Origin: Kutzneria viridogrisea
GTDB lineage: Bacteria > Actinomycetota > Actinomycetes > Mycobacteriales > Pseudonocardiaceae
DNA length: 64,000 bases
Direction: 5' to 3'
Assembly (NCBI GenBank): GCA_014138725.1
Contig: JACJID010000008.1
Location: 1 to 64,000 of the forward strand
This document shows positions 11,835 through 20,204 of the stretch, in pieces. The notes below the pieces were generated by a model. That model was not told where the DNA came from. It did no database searches and saw only the letters and a program-made list of their open reading frames with translations. How positions within the stretch are numbered: position 1 is the first letter of the stretch; each line of letters opens with the position of its first letter. Made by a program: the position numbers and the translations under genes.

Positions 11835-11846
11835 GGAACGATTTCC
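11835..11846. promoter_or_regulatory. Zur-box-like palindrome 1
   Basis: GGAACGATTTCC is a GGAA/TTCC palindrome around CGAT. With its flanks it resembles the actinobacterial Zur consensus (TGAAAACGATTTTCA type). It lies 15 bp upstream of the CobW-type gene start. The assignment rests on similarity and on the zinc-starvation gene content of both flanks. Confidence 0.6.
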
Positions 11847-11886
11847 ATCTTCGTCAGGCGCACGCTACCCTGCCGGACAAGATTTG

Positions 11887-11904
11887 TGAAAACGGATGTC
11901 GTTA
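11887..11904. promoter_or_regulatory. Zur-box-like element 2
   Basis: TGAAAACGGATGTCGTTA contains the left half-site TGAAAACG and an imperfect right half CGTTA. It lies 20 bp upstream of the bL28 start. Together with the first palindrome it gives each arm of the divergent locus its own operator. The second is a poorer match, so repression there may be weaker. Confidence 0.5.
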
Positions 11905-11924
11905 CCAAGTGAGGAAGGAGGGTC

Positions 11925-12161
11925 ATGTCCGCTCGGTGTCAGGTGACCGGCCGCGAGCCCGGTTTCGGCAAGCAGGTCTCCCACTCCCACCGGCGCACCT
12001 CGCGCCGCTGGCTGCCCAACGTGCAGCGCCGCCGCTACTGGCTGCCCTCGGAGGGCCGCTGGGTCTCGTTGCGGGTGTCGGTGAAGGGCATCAAGACCAT
12101 CGACCGGTGCGGCATCGAGTCCGTGGTGGCCCAGCTGCGGGCGCGGGGGGTGCAGGTCTAG
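11925..12161 (+). CDS. rpmB: Ribosomal protein bL28, zinc-free paralogue
   Basis: 78-residue large-subunit protein: [20 protein letters not shown], then the [20 protein letters not shown] core typical of bL28. It lacks the paired CxxC zinc ligands of the standard actinobacterial form and keeps single Cys residues only. ATG 11925 follows GAGGAAGGAGG. First of four tightly packed genes; its TAG overlaps the GTG of bL33 by one base. Confidence 0.93.
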   Translation: MSARCQVTGREPGFGKQVSHSHRRTSRRWLPNVQRRRYWLPSEGRWVSLRVSVKGIKTIDRCGIESVVAQLRARGVQV

Positions 12162-12325
12162 TGGCGCGCAACGAGGTGCGGCCGATCGTCAAGCTCCGGT
12201 CGACCGCGGGCACCGGCTACACGTACGTGACCCGCAAGAACCGGCGCAACGACCCGGACCGCATGGTGCTGCGCAAGTTCGACCCGGTGGTGCGCAGGCA
12301 CGTGGACTTCAAGGAGGAGCGCTGA
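12161..12325 (+). CDS. rpmG: Ribosomal protein bL33, zinc-free paralogue
   Basis: 54-residue protein, below the size cut-off of many callers. [20 protein letters not shown] (GTG start read as Met) and [20 protein letters not shown] are diagnostic of bL33. No Cys remains where the zinc ribbon normally is, so this is the C-minus form. It starts at GTG 12161 inside the bL28 stop, and its TGA overlaps the ATG of uS14, an unbroken coupled series. Confidence 0.93.
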   Translation: MARNEVRPIVKLRSTAGTGYTYVTRKNRRNDPDRMVLRKFDPVVRRHVDFKEER

Positions 12326-12630
12326 TGGCCAAGAAGTCCAAGATCGCCAAGGACGCGCAGCGCCGCGCGGTGGTCGACCGGTACGCGCAGCGGCGGGCCG
12401 AGCTCAAGCTCGTGCAGGGCTCGGCGAGTGCCAGCCAGGCCGAGCGCGAGGCCGCGGGCCTGGCCCTGCAGAAGCTGCCGCGCGACGCCAGCCCCACCCG
12501 GTTGCGCAACCGGGACGCCGTGGACGGCAGGCCGCGCGCGTACTTCCGCAAGTTCGGGCTGTCCCGGCTGCGGCTGCGCGAGAAGGCGCACCGCGGCGAG
12601 CTGCCCGGTGTCAGCAAGTCCAGCTGGTGA
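12325..12630 (+). CDS. rpsN: Ribosomal protein uS14, zinc-free paralogue
   Basis: Small-subunit protein of 101 residues, the long C-minus type of uS14: [20 protein letters not shown] at the start, and [20 protein letters not shown] near the end, which replaces the CxxC...CxxC zinc finger of the short type. ATG 12325 overlaps the bL33 stop. In actinobacteria this long paralogue is usually in the Zur regulon, as the neighbours suggest here. Confidence 0.95.
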   Translation: MAKKSKIAKDAQRRAVVDRYAQRRAELKLVQGSASASQAEREAAGLALQKLPRDASPTRLRNRDAVDGRPRAYFRKFGLSRLRLREKAHRGELPGVSKSSW

Positions 12631-12641
12631 GGAGAACGACC

Positions 12642-12881
12642 GTGGCCAAGCTCGACCGCCGCCCGCCCAAGCGCAAGGTCAACCTGCTCAGGCGCGAGGG
12701 CGTCACCGTGGTGGACTGGAAGGACGTCACCCTGCTGCGCAAGTTCATCTCCGACCGGGGCAAGATCCGCTCCCGGCGGGTGACCGGGCTGACCCCGCAG
12801 CAGCAGAAGCAGGTCGCGACCGCGATCAAGAACGCACGGGAGATGGCCCTGCTGCCCTACCCCGGGGTGGCCGCGCGCTGA
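12642..12881 (+). CDS. rpsR: Ribosomal protein bS18, zinc-free paralogue
   Basis: 79-residue small-subunit protein; [20 protein letters not shown] and [20 protein letters not shown] are the bS18 core. No Cys is present, unlike the zinc-binding copy. GTG 12642 lies behind GAGGAGAACGACC, preferred over the in-frame ATG at 12627 that falls inside the ribosome-binding site. Last gene of the four-gene zinc-starvation cassette. Its last 56 bp overlap the end of an opposing small membrane-protein frame. Confidence 0.94.
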   Translation: MAKLDRRPPKRKVNLLRREGVTVVDWKDVTLLRKFISDRGKIRSRRVTGLTPQQQKQVATAIKNAREMALLPYPGVAAR

Positions 12882-13236
12882 CCAGGTGGGCCGCCCTGCT
12901 GGCCGAGACCGCCACGCCCGCCAGCAGGGCGACCGCCACCAGCACGACCAGGGCCCGCCCGCTCTCGGCGGTCATCGGGATCTCCCCGCGCCGACCGAGC
13001 AGGAAGCCCGCCCACAGGCCCCAGCACTGCACGGCGGCCAGCACCGCCCCCGGCACGTTCGTGCAGGCCGCCACGAGGGCCACCGGCACCGCCAGCAGCA
13101 CCAGTCCGAACTCGGGGTGGTCGGCCGCGCCGAGCACAGCCGCGATCGTCGTGCCGGCGACGCCGGCGCCGAAACCGAGCGCCGCGCCCATGCCTGCGCC
13201 GTACCTGGGGATGTCCACCCATCCAGTGCAGCCCAT
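12826..13236 (-). CDS. Small hypothetical membrane protein
   Basis: Not recognised. From ATG 13236 (alternatively GTG 13218) it gives about 136 residues with a Gly-rich first helix ([22 protein letters not shown]), further hydrophobic segments ([20 protein letters not shown] and [20 protein letters not shown]) and a basic, Pro-rich tail. Predicted to have four membrane passes. It overlaps the convergent bS18 gene by 56 bp at the 3' end, so the tail may be artefactual or the frame may end up silent. Codon third positions are G/C-rich in this frame, which supports coding. Confidence 0.5.
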   Translation of the reverse strand: MGCTGWVDIPRYGAGMGAALGFGAGVAGTTIAAVLGAADHPEFGLVLLAVPVALVAACTNVPGAVLAAVQCWGLWAGFLLGRRGEIPMTAESGRALVVLVAVALLAGVAVSASRAAHLVSARPPRGRAAGPSPVRS

Positions 13237-13337
13237 CCCGAGCGGGTCGTCGGCGGTCCTGCCACAGCCTTGACGTGACGCAGGTGACTGTTGACGCGGT
13301 CCTGACACCGGCCCCGGCTGAGGCAGGATGGCCGTCC

Positions 13338-13970
13338 GTGACGCTCTACGACGTGCTGCACCGACGCCGCGACACCCGTGCCGAGTTCACCGGTGAGCCG
13401 GTGGACCCCGAGGTGCTGCACAGGGTGCTGTCCGCGGCACATGCCGCCCCCAGCGTGGGGCTGTCCCAGCCCTGGGACTTCGTGCTGGTGGAGGATGCCA
13501 CCACCCGGCGCGCCTTCCGCGACCACGTGCAGGCCGAGCGCAGCGTGTTCGCCGCCTCCCTGGACGCCGAGCGGGCCGAGGTGTTCTCCCGGATCAAGAT
13601 CGAGGGCGTGCTGGAGTCCAGCCTGGGCATCGTGGTCAGCTACGACCCGGACCGGGGCTCGCCCGCCGTGCTGGGCAGGCACGCCATCGCCGACGCCGGG
13701 CTGTACTCGGTGTGCCTGGCCATCGAGAACCTGTGGCTGGCCGCCACCGCCGAGGGCCTCGGCGTGGGCTGGGTGAGCTTCTACCGGGAGGAGTTCCTGC
13801 GCCGCCTGCTCGGCCTGCCCGCCGGGCTGCGGCCCATCGCCTGGCTGTGCGTCGGCCCGGTCCGGGACCTGCCCGGCACCCCCGATCTGGAGCGACACGG
13901 CTGGCGCCGACGATTGCCACTCGATGACGTTGTGCACCACGAGAGGTATGGTCAGCGGCCATCCCGGTAG
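13338..13970 (+). CDS. bluB: BluB, 5,6-dimethylbenzimidazole synthase (nitroreductase fold)
   Basis: Converts reduced FMN and oxygen to 5,6-dimethylbenzimidazole, the lower ligand of cobalamin. The 210-residue protein has the BluB signatures RRRDTRAEF, APSVGLSQPWDFVLV, LWLAATAEGLGVGWVSFY and the C-terminal GWRRRLPLDDVV, which set it apart from ordinary nitroreductases. GTG 13338 is favoured, with AGGCAGG upstream; the frame is open back to GTG 13275. It stands alone, with no cobalamin biosynthesis genes or cobalamin riboswitch beside it, so it may supply lower ligand to genes elsewhere. Confidence 0.9.
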   Translation: MTLYDVLHRRRDTRAEFTGEPVDPEVLHRVLSAAHAAPSVGLSQPWDFVLVEDATTRRAFRDHVQAERSVFAASLDAERAEVFSRIKIEGVLESSLGIVVSYDPDRGSPAVLGRHAIADAGLYSVCLAIENLWLAATAEGLGVGWVSFYREEFLRRLLGLPAGLRPIAWLCVGPVRDLPGTPDLERHGWRRRLPLDDVVHHERYGQRPSR

Positions 13971-14023
13971 CCTGACCCGGGTCGGACCGGCATCGAGAGA
14001 AGCAGGGGACGTCGAGGACTGAA

Positions 14024-15529
14024 GTGGATCAGGACGATTCGCCCGTAGCGGGTCAGCTCCCGGAGCAGGACCAGCAAGTGCGCCTGCTGCTTCATGCTGG
14101 CCGCGTTGCGGACGCGAACACCCTGTTCGACCAGGTCATCTCCCGTGCGCCGGTCGGCGACCGCTGGTCCCGCTCCTACGTGCTGGTCTTCCGGGCGACC
14201 ATGGCCTGGCGGCTGCGGCGCATCCCGCTCGCCCTGGAACTGGCCGCCGAGGGCTGGACCGATCTGGACTCCGAACGCCCCAAGGGCGTCGCCGCCGCGC
14301 GCACCATCAGCATGCTGGGCTACCTGCTGGAGGGCATCGGCCACCGGCGGGCCGCGCTGGACATGATCCGGCTCGCGGTGCACGTGGCCAGGGAGGCCGG
14401 GGACCTGCCGACCCTGGCGCAGAGCCTGCAACGGCTGGGCGGCACGCTGAACTTCCGCGCCGTGGACGGCTCCCCGGTCAACGCCGACGAGATCTTCGGC
14501 GAGTCCCGCCAGCACCTGGAGGAGGGCCTGTCCCTGGTCGGCCCCGAGGACCCCAGCTACTGGGCGCTGCGCGGGGCCTACAGCCGCGCGCTGGCCGGTA
14601 CCGGGGACCTGGCCCAGGCCCAGGCGCACGCCACCGAGGTGCTGCGCTCGGGTCGTCAGCGGGAGGACCTGTGGTCGACCTCGGTGGGCAACTGGGTGCT
14701 CGCCGCCGTGCACCGCCAGCAGGGCGACCTGGTCACCGCCCGCACCCTGGGCAGCCGCGCGGTGCGGGAGGCCGAGGAGATCAACGACACCTCGCTGCTG
14801 CTGCGCTTCTCCCTGGACCTGGCCGCGATCTGCGCCGAGCTGGCGGACCCGGTCGGCGAGGCCGCGGCCCTGCGGCGCAGCGTCAAGGCCAGCCGGGTGG
14901 CCGCCGAGACCCTGCAGGAGGGCCTGGGGCAGGCCCTGGAGCAGCGCAGGCTCGCCGTGCAGGCGCAGCGGCTGGCGATGGCCGCGCAGGAGGCCGCCGC
15001 CCGCGACCCGCTGACCGGGCTGGCCAACCGCCTCGGCCTGGAGCGCAGCGCCCCCCGCCTGTTGGAGGGGACCGCCGCCAAGGGCCGGGTGCCCTGGCTG
15101 GTGCTGGTGGACGTGGACTGGTTCAAGGACGTCAACGACGACGCCGGGCACGCGGCCGGGGACGCCGCCCTGCGGGAGATCGCCCGCCTGCTGCGCCGCG
15201 AGTGCCGCAGCGAGGACCTCGTGGCCCGGTGGGCCGGCGACGAGTTCGTGGTGCTGCTCGGGGACGCCTCCGCCAGCGACGTGGGCCCCGCCGTGGCCGA
15301 GCGCATCCGCGCCGCCGTGGACCAGCACGAGTGGACCATGGTGCTGGGCACCGCGCGCCGCCCCACGGTGTCCATCGGCGTGGCGGCCGGTCCGGCCAAG
15401 CTGGACCAGTTGTTCGCCGCCGCCGACATCGCCCTGTACCGGGCCAAGCGGCAGGGCCGCAACCGGGTCGAGGTGCACGACACCGCCGCCACCAGCCGCC
15501 GGGACGGCCAGCACGCCGAGTTGGGCTGA
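14024..15529 (+). CDS. Cytosolic diguanylate cyclase with N-terminal TPR-like repeats
   Basis: 501 residues. The first ~320 are helical repeats resembling TPRs (GDLAQAQAHATEVLRSGRQ and similar), with no membrane segment, so sensing or partner binding is cytoplasmic. The last ~170 form a GGDEF domain: DPLTGLANRLGLE, VDVDWFKDVNDDAGHAAGD, active loop RWAGDEFVVLL and ALYRAKRQGRNRV. The loop is AGDEF, a variant seen in some active cyclases. An RxxD inhibitory site (RSED) lies five residues before it, as in c-di-GMP feedback-controlled enzymes. GTG 14024 follows CGAGGACTGAA. Probably an active c-di-GMP synthase relevant to the developmental cycle. Confidence 0.9.
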   Translation: MDQDDSPVAGQLPEQDQQVRLLLHAGRVADANTLFDQVISRAPVGDRWSRSYVLVFRATMAWRLRRIPLALELAAEGWTDLDSERPKGVAAARTISMLGYLLEGIGHRRAALDMIRLAVHVAREAGDLPTLAQSLQRLGGTLNFRAVDGSPVNADEIFGESRQHLEEGLSLVGPEDPSYWALRGAYSRALAGTGDLAQAQAHATEVLRSGRQREDLWSTSVGNWVLAAVHRQQGDLVTARTLGSRAVREAEEINDTSLLLRFSLDLAAICAELADPVGEAAALRRSVKASRVAAETLQEGLGQALEQRRLAVQAQRLAMAAQEAAARDPLTGLANRLGLERSAPRLLEGTAAKGRVPWLVLVDVDWFKDVNDDAGHAAGDAALREIARLLRRECRSEDLVARWAGDEFVVLLGDASASDVGPAVAERIRAAVDQHEWTMVLGTARRPTVSIGVAAGPAKLDQLFAAADIALYRAKRQGRNRVEVHDTAATSRRDGQHAELG

Positions 15530-15586
15530 GCCGGGCCGCAAGCCCCGTTGGCTCGCCCGGACCTCGCCCGACCTGGGCGCAAACGT

Positions 15587-15613
15587 TTGTCCACAGGCGG
15601 CGAGTTGTCCACA
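15587..15613 (+). promoter_or_regulatory. Pair of DnaA boxes in an intergenic gap
   Basis: TTGTCCACA occurs at 15587-15595 and again at 15605-15613, spaced 18 bp. This is the preferred actinobacterial DnaA box. The second lies in the palindrome TCCACATGTGGA (15608-15619). The 180-bp gap (15530-15709) between the cyclase and the NarL-type regulator holds no gene. Two boxes are too few for oriC; a DnaA-titration or regulatory site is possible. Confidence 0.5.
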
Positions 15614-15709
15614 TGTGGATCTTGAGCAAGATCAGGTGTCGGGGGTGGGCGGTAGACTGGTGTCGGGGTCGCCCCCCAGGGGGTGGCGGGGGATGTTCAT
15701 GGGTTGGTG

Positions 15710-16357
15710 CTACGCGATGAGGCCGCCGCGGTAGGCGACCAGTGCGGCCTGCACGCGGTTCACGGCGCCGATCTTGCCAAGGACCGAGGACACGTAGCCC
15801 TTCACGGTGGCCTCGGACAGGTGCAGGGCGCCACCGATCTCGGCGTTGGACATGCCCTGGCCGATCAGCGTCAGCACCTCGCGCTCCCGCTCGGACAGCG
15901 AGGTGAGCAGCCTGCGCGCGGGCTCGGCGGCCCGTTCCCCGTCGGCCACGGCGGCGAGCACCCTGGCGGCGACACCGGGATCGAGCACGGCCCCACCACG
16001 GGAGAGGTCGCGCACGGCCTTGACCAGCTGCTCGGGCTCGGTGTCCTTGAGCAGGAAGCCGCTTGCCCCCAGCCGCAGGGCCTCGCTGACGTACTCGTCC
16101 ACGTCGAAGGTGGTCAGCATGGCCACCCTGGGCGGCTCGGGCAGCGTGCGCAGTCTGCGCAGCGCGACCAGGCCGTCGGCCGAGCGCATGCGGACATCGA
16201 GCAGCACGACGTGCGGCCGGTGCTGTCGTGCCAGGTCGGCGACGAGCAGGCCGTCATCGCACTCGGCGACCACCTCGATGTCGCCGGCGCTGCTGAGAAT
16301 CATCCTGAGGCCGGATCGGACGAGGTCCTCGTCGTCTGCCAGCATCACTTTGATCAC
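15710..16357 (-). CDS. Orphan NarL/LuxR-family response regulator
   Basis: Cytosolic DNA-binding protein of 215 residues. The receiver starts MIKVMLADDEDLVRSGLRMI with phosphoacceptor Asp in VVLLDVRMRSADG and conserved Thr/Lys in MLTTFD and FLLKDTEP. The C-terminal LuxR helix-turn-helix reads LSEREREVLTLIGQGMSNAE, then ATVKGYVSSVLGKIGAVNRV. No kinase gene is adjacent, so its partner lies elsewhere. ATG 16357. The 145 bp upstream contain three GTTATC elements. Confidence 0.93.
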   Translation of the reverse strand: MIKVMLADDEDLVRSGLRMILSSAGDIEVVAECDDGLLVADLARQHRPHVVLLDVRMRSADGLVALRRLRTLPEPPRVAMLTTFDVDEYVSEALRLGASGFLLKDTEPEQLVKAVRDLSRGGAVLDPGVAARVLAAVADGERAAEPARRLLTSLSEREREVLTLIGQGMSNAEIGGALHLSEATVKGYVSSVLGKIGAVNRVQAALVAYRGGLIA

Positions 16358-16426
16358 GGACGCCTCCCCGATTGGGCGTTACGTGCGCGCACCCGCCAAG
16401 TATCACTCATCTTGACGCAACCACGG

Positions 16427-16515
16427 GTTATCGCGGTGTTATCTCATCATGCGGGCCCAGTTTTGCCTAGAAGTTCCCGCCAGATGACGTCATGACAGAA
16501 ATATCAACGGTTATC
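16427..16515. promoter_or_regulatory. AT-richer upstream region with GTTATC repeats and a palindrome
   Basis: GTTATC occurs at 16427-16432, 16438-16443 (11-bp spacing) and 16510-16515. The 10-bp palindrome ATGACGTCAT lies at 16484-16493. The stretch 16358-16535 is clearly less G+C-rich than the genes and sits upstream of the orphan regulator. It plausibly holds its promoter and operator sites. Confidence 0.35.
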
Positions 16516-16535
16516 CAGCTGTGAACGCCTGTTTA

Positions 16536-16784
16536 TCACCTTGAACCGAGGTGCCTGCCCTCCGCGCGGAAGCTGCGCACGGCCGCCAGCACGAGCCCGC
16601 CGGCCAGCCAACCGCCCACGGTCCCGAGCACGGCGCCGAACACGCCGGAGCCGAGCAGCACGGCCAGCAGACCACCGGCGCCGCCACCGGCCCGCATGCG
16701 CCATCTGCCCTGCTCGGAGCCCAGTTCCTGAGCCAACCCGAGCCGCTCGGACCACCTGCCGACCAGCACCCCGACTCCGCGCAC
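16536..16784 (-). CDS. Small hypothetical membrane protein
   Basis: Not recognised. From GTG 16784 this frame gives 82 residues: a short basic head, then a Gly/Val/Leu-rich stretch (GGLLAVLLGSGVFGAVLGTV and GGWLAGGLVLAAVRSFRAEG) long enough for two membrane passes or a hairpin. Two other frames overlap the same bases; this one has the most membrane-like composition and G/C third positions. The neighbours give no functional hint, and no strong ribosome-binding site was found. Confidence 0.4.
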   Translation of the reverse strand: MRGVGVLVGRWSERLGLAQELGSEQGRWRMRAGGGAGGLLAVLLGSGVFGAVLGTVGGWLAGGLVLAAVRSFRAEGRHLGSR

Positions 16785-16899
16785 ACCGCAACCAAACAGT
16801 CACCCCTTGGAGTGAGTCAAGAACGCGAAGGTCTTTCGCATTGCGCTACCGGGAAGTAACGTGCGTCACGTTCGACTCCGGGAGAGGAGCCCCCTGCGC

Positions 16900-19800
16900 A
16901 TGCTCAGAACTGCTCGCGCCACCGCAGTCGCGACCCTGACCACCCTGACCGCTGCCGCCCTCGTCCTGTCGAGCGGCCCGGCCTCGGCGGAGGCCCCGCA
17001 GCCGAGATCGGCCAGTTACGCCTCCAACGACTACTGCCTCGGCCAGTGCGACGACGTCCTGCCACCGGGTGAGAACGGCAACGCCACCCTGGCCGACATC
17101 CTCGCCAACAAGGTGTTCGGCACCAGGCCCGCGCACACCGACGACCAGCTCGGCAAGTACGCCGACCTGATCAACAACTACACCGGGCTGAGCAACGGCC
17201 AGCTCGGCTCCTTCTTCGACGACGCCTCCTTCGGGGTGCCGCCGGACCAGGTGGAGAGCACGATCAAGCCCCGTGAGGACGTGACGATCGTCCGGGACAA
17301 GGCCACCGGGGTCCCGCACATCACCGGCACGACCCGCTCCGGGACCGAGTTCGGCGCGGGCTACGCGGCGGCCAACGACCGGCTGTGGCTGATGGACGTG
17401 TTCCGGCACGTCGGACGCGGGCAGCTGACCAGCTTCGCGGGCGGCGCACCGGGCAACCGCGCGCTGGAGCAGTCCTTCTGGGCGGCGGCGCCCTACACCG
17501 AGCAGGAGTTGCAGGCCCAGCTGGACAACGCCGTGACCACGCACGGGGCACGCGGCGCGCAGGCCATGCAGGACGCCAAGGACTACGTGGCCGGCATCAA
17601 CTCCTACATCACCAAGGTCTACAACAACCGGACCTTTCCCGGTGAGTACGACCTGACCGGGCACATCGACCCGATCACCAACGCGGGCTCGATCGACCCG
17701 TTCAAGCCCACCGACCTGGTGGCCATCGGCGGGGTCATCGGTGCCCTGTTCGGCGCGGGCGGCGGCGGTGAGGTGCAGTCGGCGCTGGTCAAGCTGGCCG
17801 CCGAGGCCAAGTTCGGCGTCACCGAGGGCGACAAGGTCTGGCAGTCCTTCCGCGAGCAGAACGACCCCGAGGCCGTGCTGACCCTGCACGACGGGCAGTC
17901 CTTCCCCTACGCGGCCGACCCGGCCAACCCGCAGGGCGTGGCCATGCCCGACCCCGGCTCGGTGACCCCGCAGCAGCTGGTGTTCGACCCGACCGGGTCG
18001 GCGACCTCCGCCACGCAGGTCAAGAGCTCGCCCCCGGTCCCCACGCGGGTCCCCGACGAGGACAAGGCGCGCGGGATCTTCGACAAGGGCGTGTTGCCGC
18101 CCGACCTGATCAGCGCCAAGCACGGCATGTCCAACGCGCTGGTGGTCTCCGGCCAGCACACCGACAGCGGGCACCCGGTCGCGGTGTTCGGGCCGCAGAC
18201 CGGCTACTTCGCCCCGCAGCTGCTCATGCTGGAGGAGTTGCAGGGCCCGGGCATCAGCGCGCGCGGCGTGGCCTTCGCCGGGCTGAGCATGTACGTGGAG
18301 CTGGGCCGCGGCCAGGACTACTCCTGGAGCGCGACCTCGGCGGGCCAGGACATCACCGACACCTTCGCGGTGGACCTGTGCGAGCCCAACGGGGCACCGG
18401 CCACCAAGAACTCCAACTCCTACCTGTACCACGGGCAGTGCCTGCCGATGGAGCAGCTGGAGCGGGACAACTCCTGGAAACCGACCATCGCCGACAGCAC
18501 GGCGGCCGGGTCCTACAAGCTGATCGCCTTCCGCACCAAGTACGGCCTGGTGCAGTCGCGGGCGACCGTGGGCGGCAAGCCGGTGGCCTACACCAGCCTG
18601 CGCTCCAGCTACCGGCACGAGGTGGACTCGATCATCGGGTTCCAGGAGTTCAACGACCCCTCGGTGGTGCACTCGGCGGCCACGTTCCAGCAGGCCGCCT
18701 CGGACATCAACTTCACCTTCAACTGGTTCTACGTGGACTCCAAGGACACCGCGTACTTCAACTCCGGCAACAACCCGGTGCGGGCCGCGGGCACCAACCC
18801 GAACCTGCCGATCCGCGCGCAGCAGTCCTACGAGTGGCAGGGCTGGAACCCCGACACCAACACGGCCAGCTACACGCCCTTCGCCCAGCACCCGAACTCG
18901 GTCAACCAGGACTACTACGTCAGCTGGAACAACAAGCAGTCCAAGGACTTCAGCTCGGCGGGCTTCGGCAACGGCTCGGTGCACCGCGCCAACCTGCTCG
19001 ACGACCGGGTCAAGGCGCTGGTCGGCAGCGGGCAGAAGGTGACCCGTGCCGTGCTGACCAAGGCCATGGCCGACGCTGCCGTCGCCGACCTGCGGGCCGA
19101 GGACGTGCTGCCGGAGCTGCTGCGGGTGATCGGCAGCCAGCCGGTGACCGACCCGAACCTGGCCAAGGTCGTGGACGGGCTCAAGGCCTGGCAGCAGTCG
19201 GGCTCGCTGCGCAGGGAAACCACGCCGGGCAGCCACACCTACGCCAACGCCGACGCCATCCGGGTGCTCGACGCCTGGTGGCCGCTGCTGGTGCAGGCCG
19301 AGTTCCAGCCCACGCTGGGCGCCGACCTGTTCGGCACGATGACCGGGGCCATCCAGGTCAACGAGTCGCCCTCCGGCGGGCAGAACGTGGGCAGCACCTC
19401 GGGCGGGGCCAACGAGTCCCAGCCGCACAAGGGCTCCGCCTTCCAGTACGGCTGGTGGAGCTACGTGGACAAGGACCTGCGCTCGGTGCTCGGCGACCCG
19501 GTGCGGGGCGCGCTGTCCAGGTCCTACTGCGGCAACGGCGATCTCGGCCAGTGCCGCCAGGCCCTGCTGAGCAGCCTGCAGCAGGCCGCCGCGCAGACCC
19601 CGGCGCAGGTCTACACCGGGGACGCGGACTGCTCGGCCGGTGACCAGTGGTGCGCCGACGCGATCATCCAGCGACCGCTGGGCGGGGTCACCGACGGCAA
19701 GATCAGCTGGCAGAACCGGCCCACCTACCAGCAGGTGGTGCAGTACCCGGCGCACCGGGGCGAGGCGATCGGCAACCTGGCCCAGGGCAAGGCGGTCACC

Positions 19801-20163
19801 GCGAGCAGCCACGAGACCGGGGCGTACAACTCACCGCCCGCCAACGCCGTGGACGGCAGCGGCACCTCGCGGTGGGCCAGTGACTGGAGCGACAACCAGT
19901 CGATCACCGTGGACCTGGGTTCGGCCCAGCAGGTCGGCCGGGCCGTGCTGCGCTGGGAAGCGGCCTACGCCAAGGGATACCGGATCGAGGTGTCCGACAA
20001 CGGCACGGACTGGCGGGCCGTCTGGTCCACCAGCACCGGGGCCGGTGGCACGGACAACGACTCGTTCACCCCGACCACCGCGCGCTACGTGCGGATGACC
20101 GGAGTGCAGCGGGGCACCAAGTACGGCTACTCCCTCTACGAGTTCGAGATCTACCCGCGCTGA
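16900..20163 (+). CDS. Secreted penicillin-acylase-family Ntn hydrolase with C-terminal F5/8C (discoidin) domain
   Basis: Predicted secreted amidase of about 1087 residues. ATG 16900 lies behind GGAGAGGAG and starts a Sec signal peptide (ATAVATLTTLTAAALVLSSG...ASA). The alpha region contains VTIVRDKATGVPHITGTTRS and GYAAANDRLWLMDVFRHVGR, typical of penicillin/AHL/aculeacin acylases. The autocatalytic beta-subunit N-terminus is Ser in AKHGMSNALVVSG, followed by a long beta region. About 130 C-terminal residues (GNLAQGKAVTASSHETGAYN to YEFEIYPR) form a discoidin domain likely to bind carbohydrate at a surface. Substrates may include acyl-homoserine lactones, lipopeptides or beta-lactams; sequence alone cannot decide. 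Confidence 0.9.
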   Translation: MLRTARATAVATLTTLTAAALVLSSGPASAEAPQPRSASYASNDYCLGQCDDVLPPGENGNATLADILANKVFGTRPAHTDDQLGKYADLINNYTGLSNGQLGSFFDDASFGVPPDQVESTIKPREDVTIVRDKATGVPHITGTTRSGTEFGAGYAAANDRLWLMDVFRHVGRGQLTSFAGGAPGNRALEQSFWAAAPYTEQELQAQLDNAVTTHGARGAQAMQDAKDYVAGINSYITKVYNNRTFPGEYDLTGHIDPITNAGSIDPFKPTDLVAIGGVIGALFGAGGGGEVQSALVKLAAEAKFGVTEGDKVWQSFREQNDPEAVLTLHDGQSFPYAADPANPQGVAMPDPGSVTPQQLVFDPTGSATSATQVKSSPPVPTRVPDEDKARGIFDKGVLPPDLISAKHGMSNALVVSGQHTDSGHPVAVFGPQTGYFAPQLLMLEELQGPGISARGVAFAGLSMYVELGRGQDYSWSATSAGQDITDTFAVDLCEPNGAPATKNSNSYLYHGQCLPMEQLERDNSWKPTIADSTAAGSYKLIAFRTKYGLVQSRATVGGKPVAYTSLRSSYRHEVDSIIGFQEFNDPSVVHSAATFQQAASDINFTFNWFYVDSKDTAYFNSGNNPVRAAGTNPNLPIRAQQSYEWQGWNPDTNTASYTPFAQHPNSVNQDYYVSWNNKQSKDFSSAGFGNGSVHRANLLDDRVKALVGSGQKVTRAVLTKAMADAAVADLRAEDVLPELLRVIGSQPVTDPNLAKVVDGLKAWQQSGSLRRETTPGSHTYANADAIRVLDAWWPLLVQAEFQPTLGADLFGTMTGAIQVNESPSGGQNVGSTSGGANESQPHKGSAFQYGWWSYVDKDLRSVLGDPVRGALSRSYCGNGDLGQCRQALLSSLQQAAAQTPAQVYTGDADCSAGDQWCADAIIQRPLGGVTDGKISWQNRPTYQQVVQYPAHRGEAIGNLAQGKAVTASSHETGAYNSPPANAVDGSGTSRWASDWSDNQSITVDLGSAQQVGRAVLRWEAAYAKGYRIEVSDNGTDWRAVWSTSTGAGGTDNDSFTPTTARYVRMTGVQRGTKYGYSLYEFEIYPR

Positions 20164-20170
20164 ACAGTGG

Positions 20171-20204
20171 GCGCGGCGGTCAGGCCGGTTCCTGACCGCC
20201 GCGC
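20171..20204. terminator. Strong convergent terminator hairpin
   Basis: GCGCGGCGGTCAGG (20171-20184) pairs perfectly over 14 bp with CCTGACCGCCGCGC (20191-20204) around the loop CCGGTT. It follows the acylase stop and runs into the last codons of the convergent hypothetical gene (stop 20180-20182), so it can serve both strands. Confidence 0.8.

Noticed and set aside
15587-15619. Chromosomal origin oriC
   Set aside because: Only two DnaA boxes and no dnaA, dnaN or AT-rich unwinding region; oriC in these organisms has many boxes.
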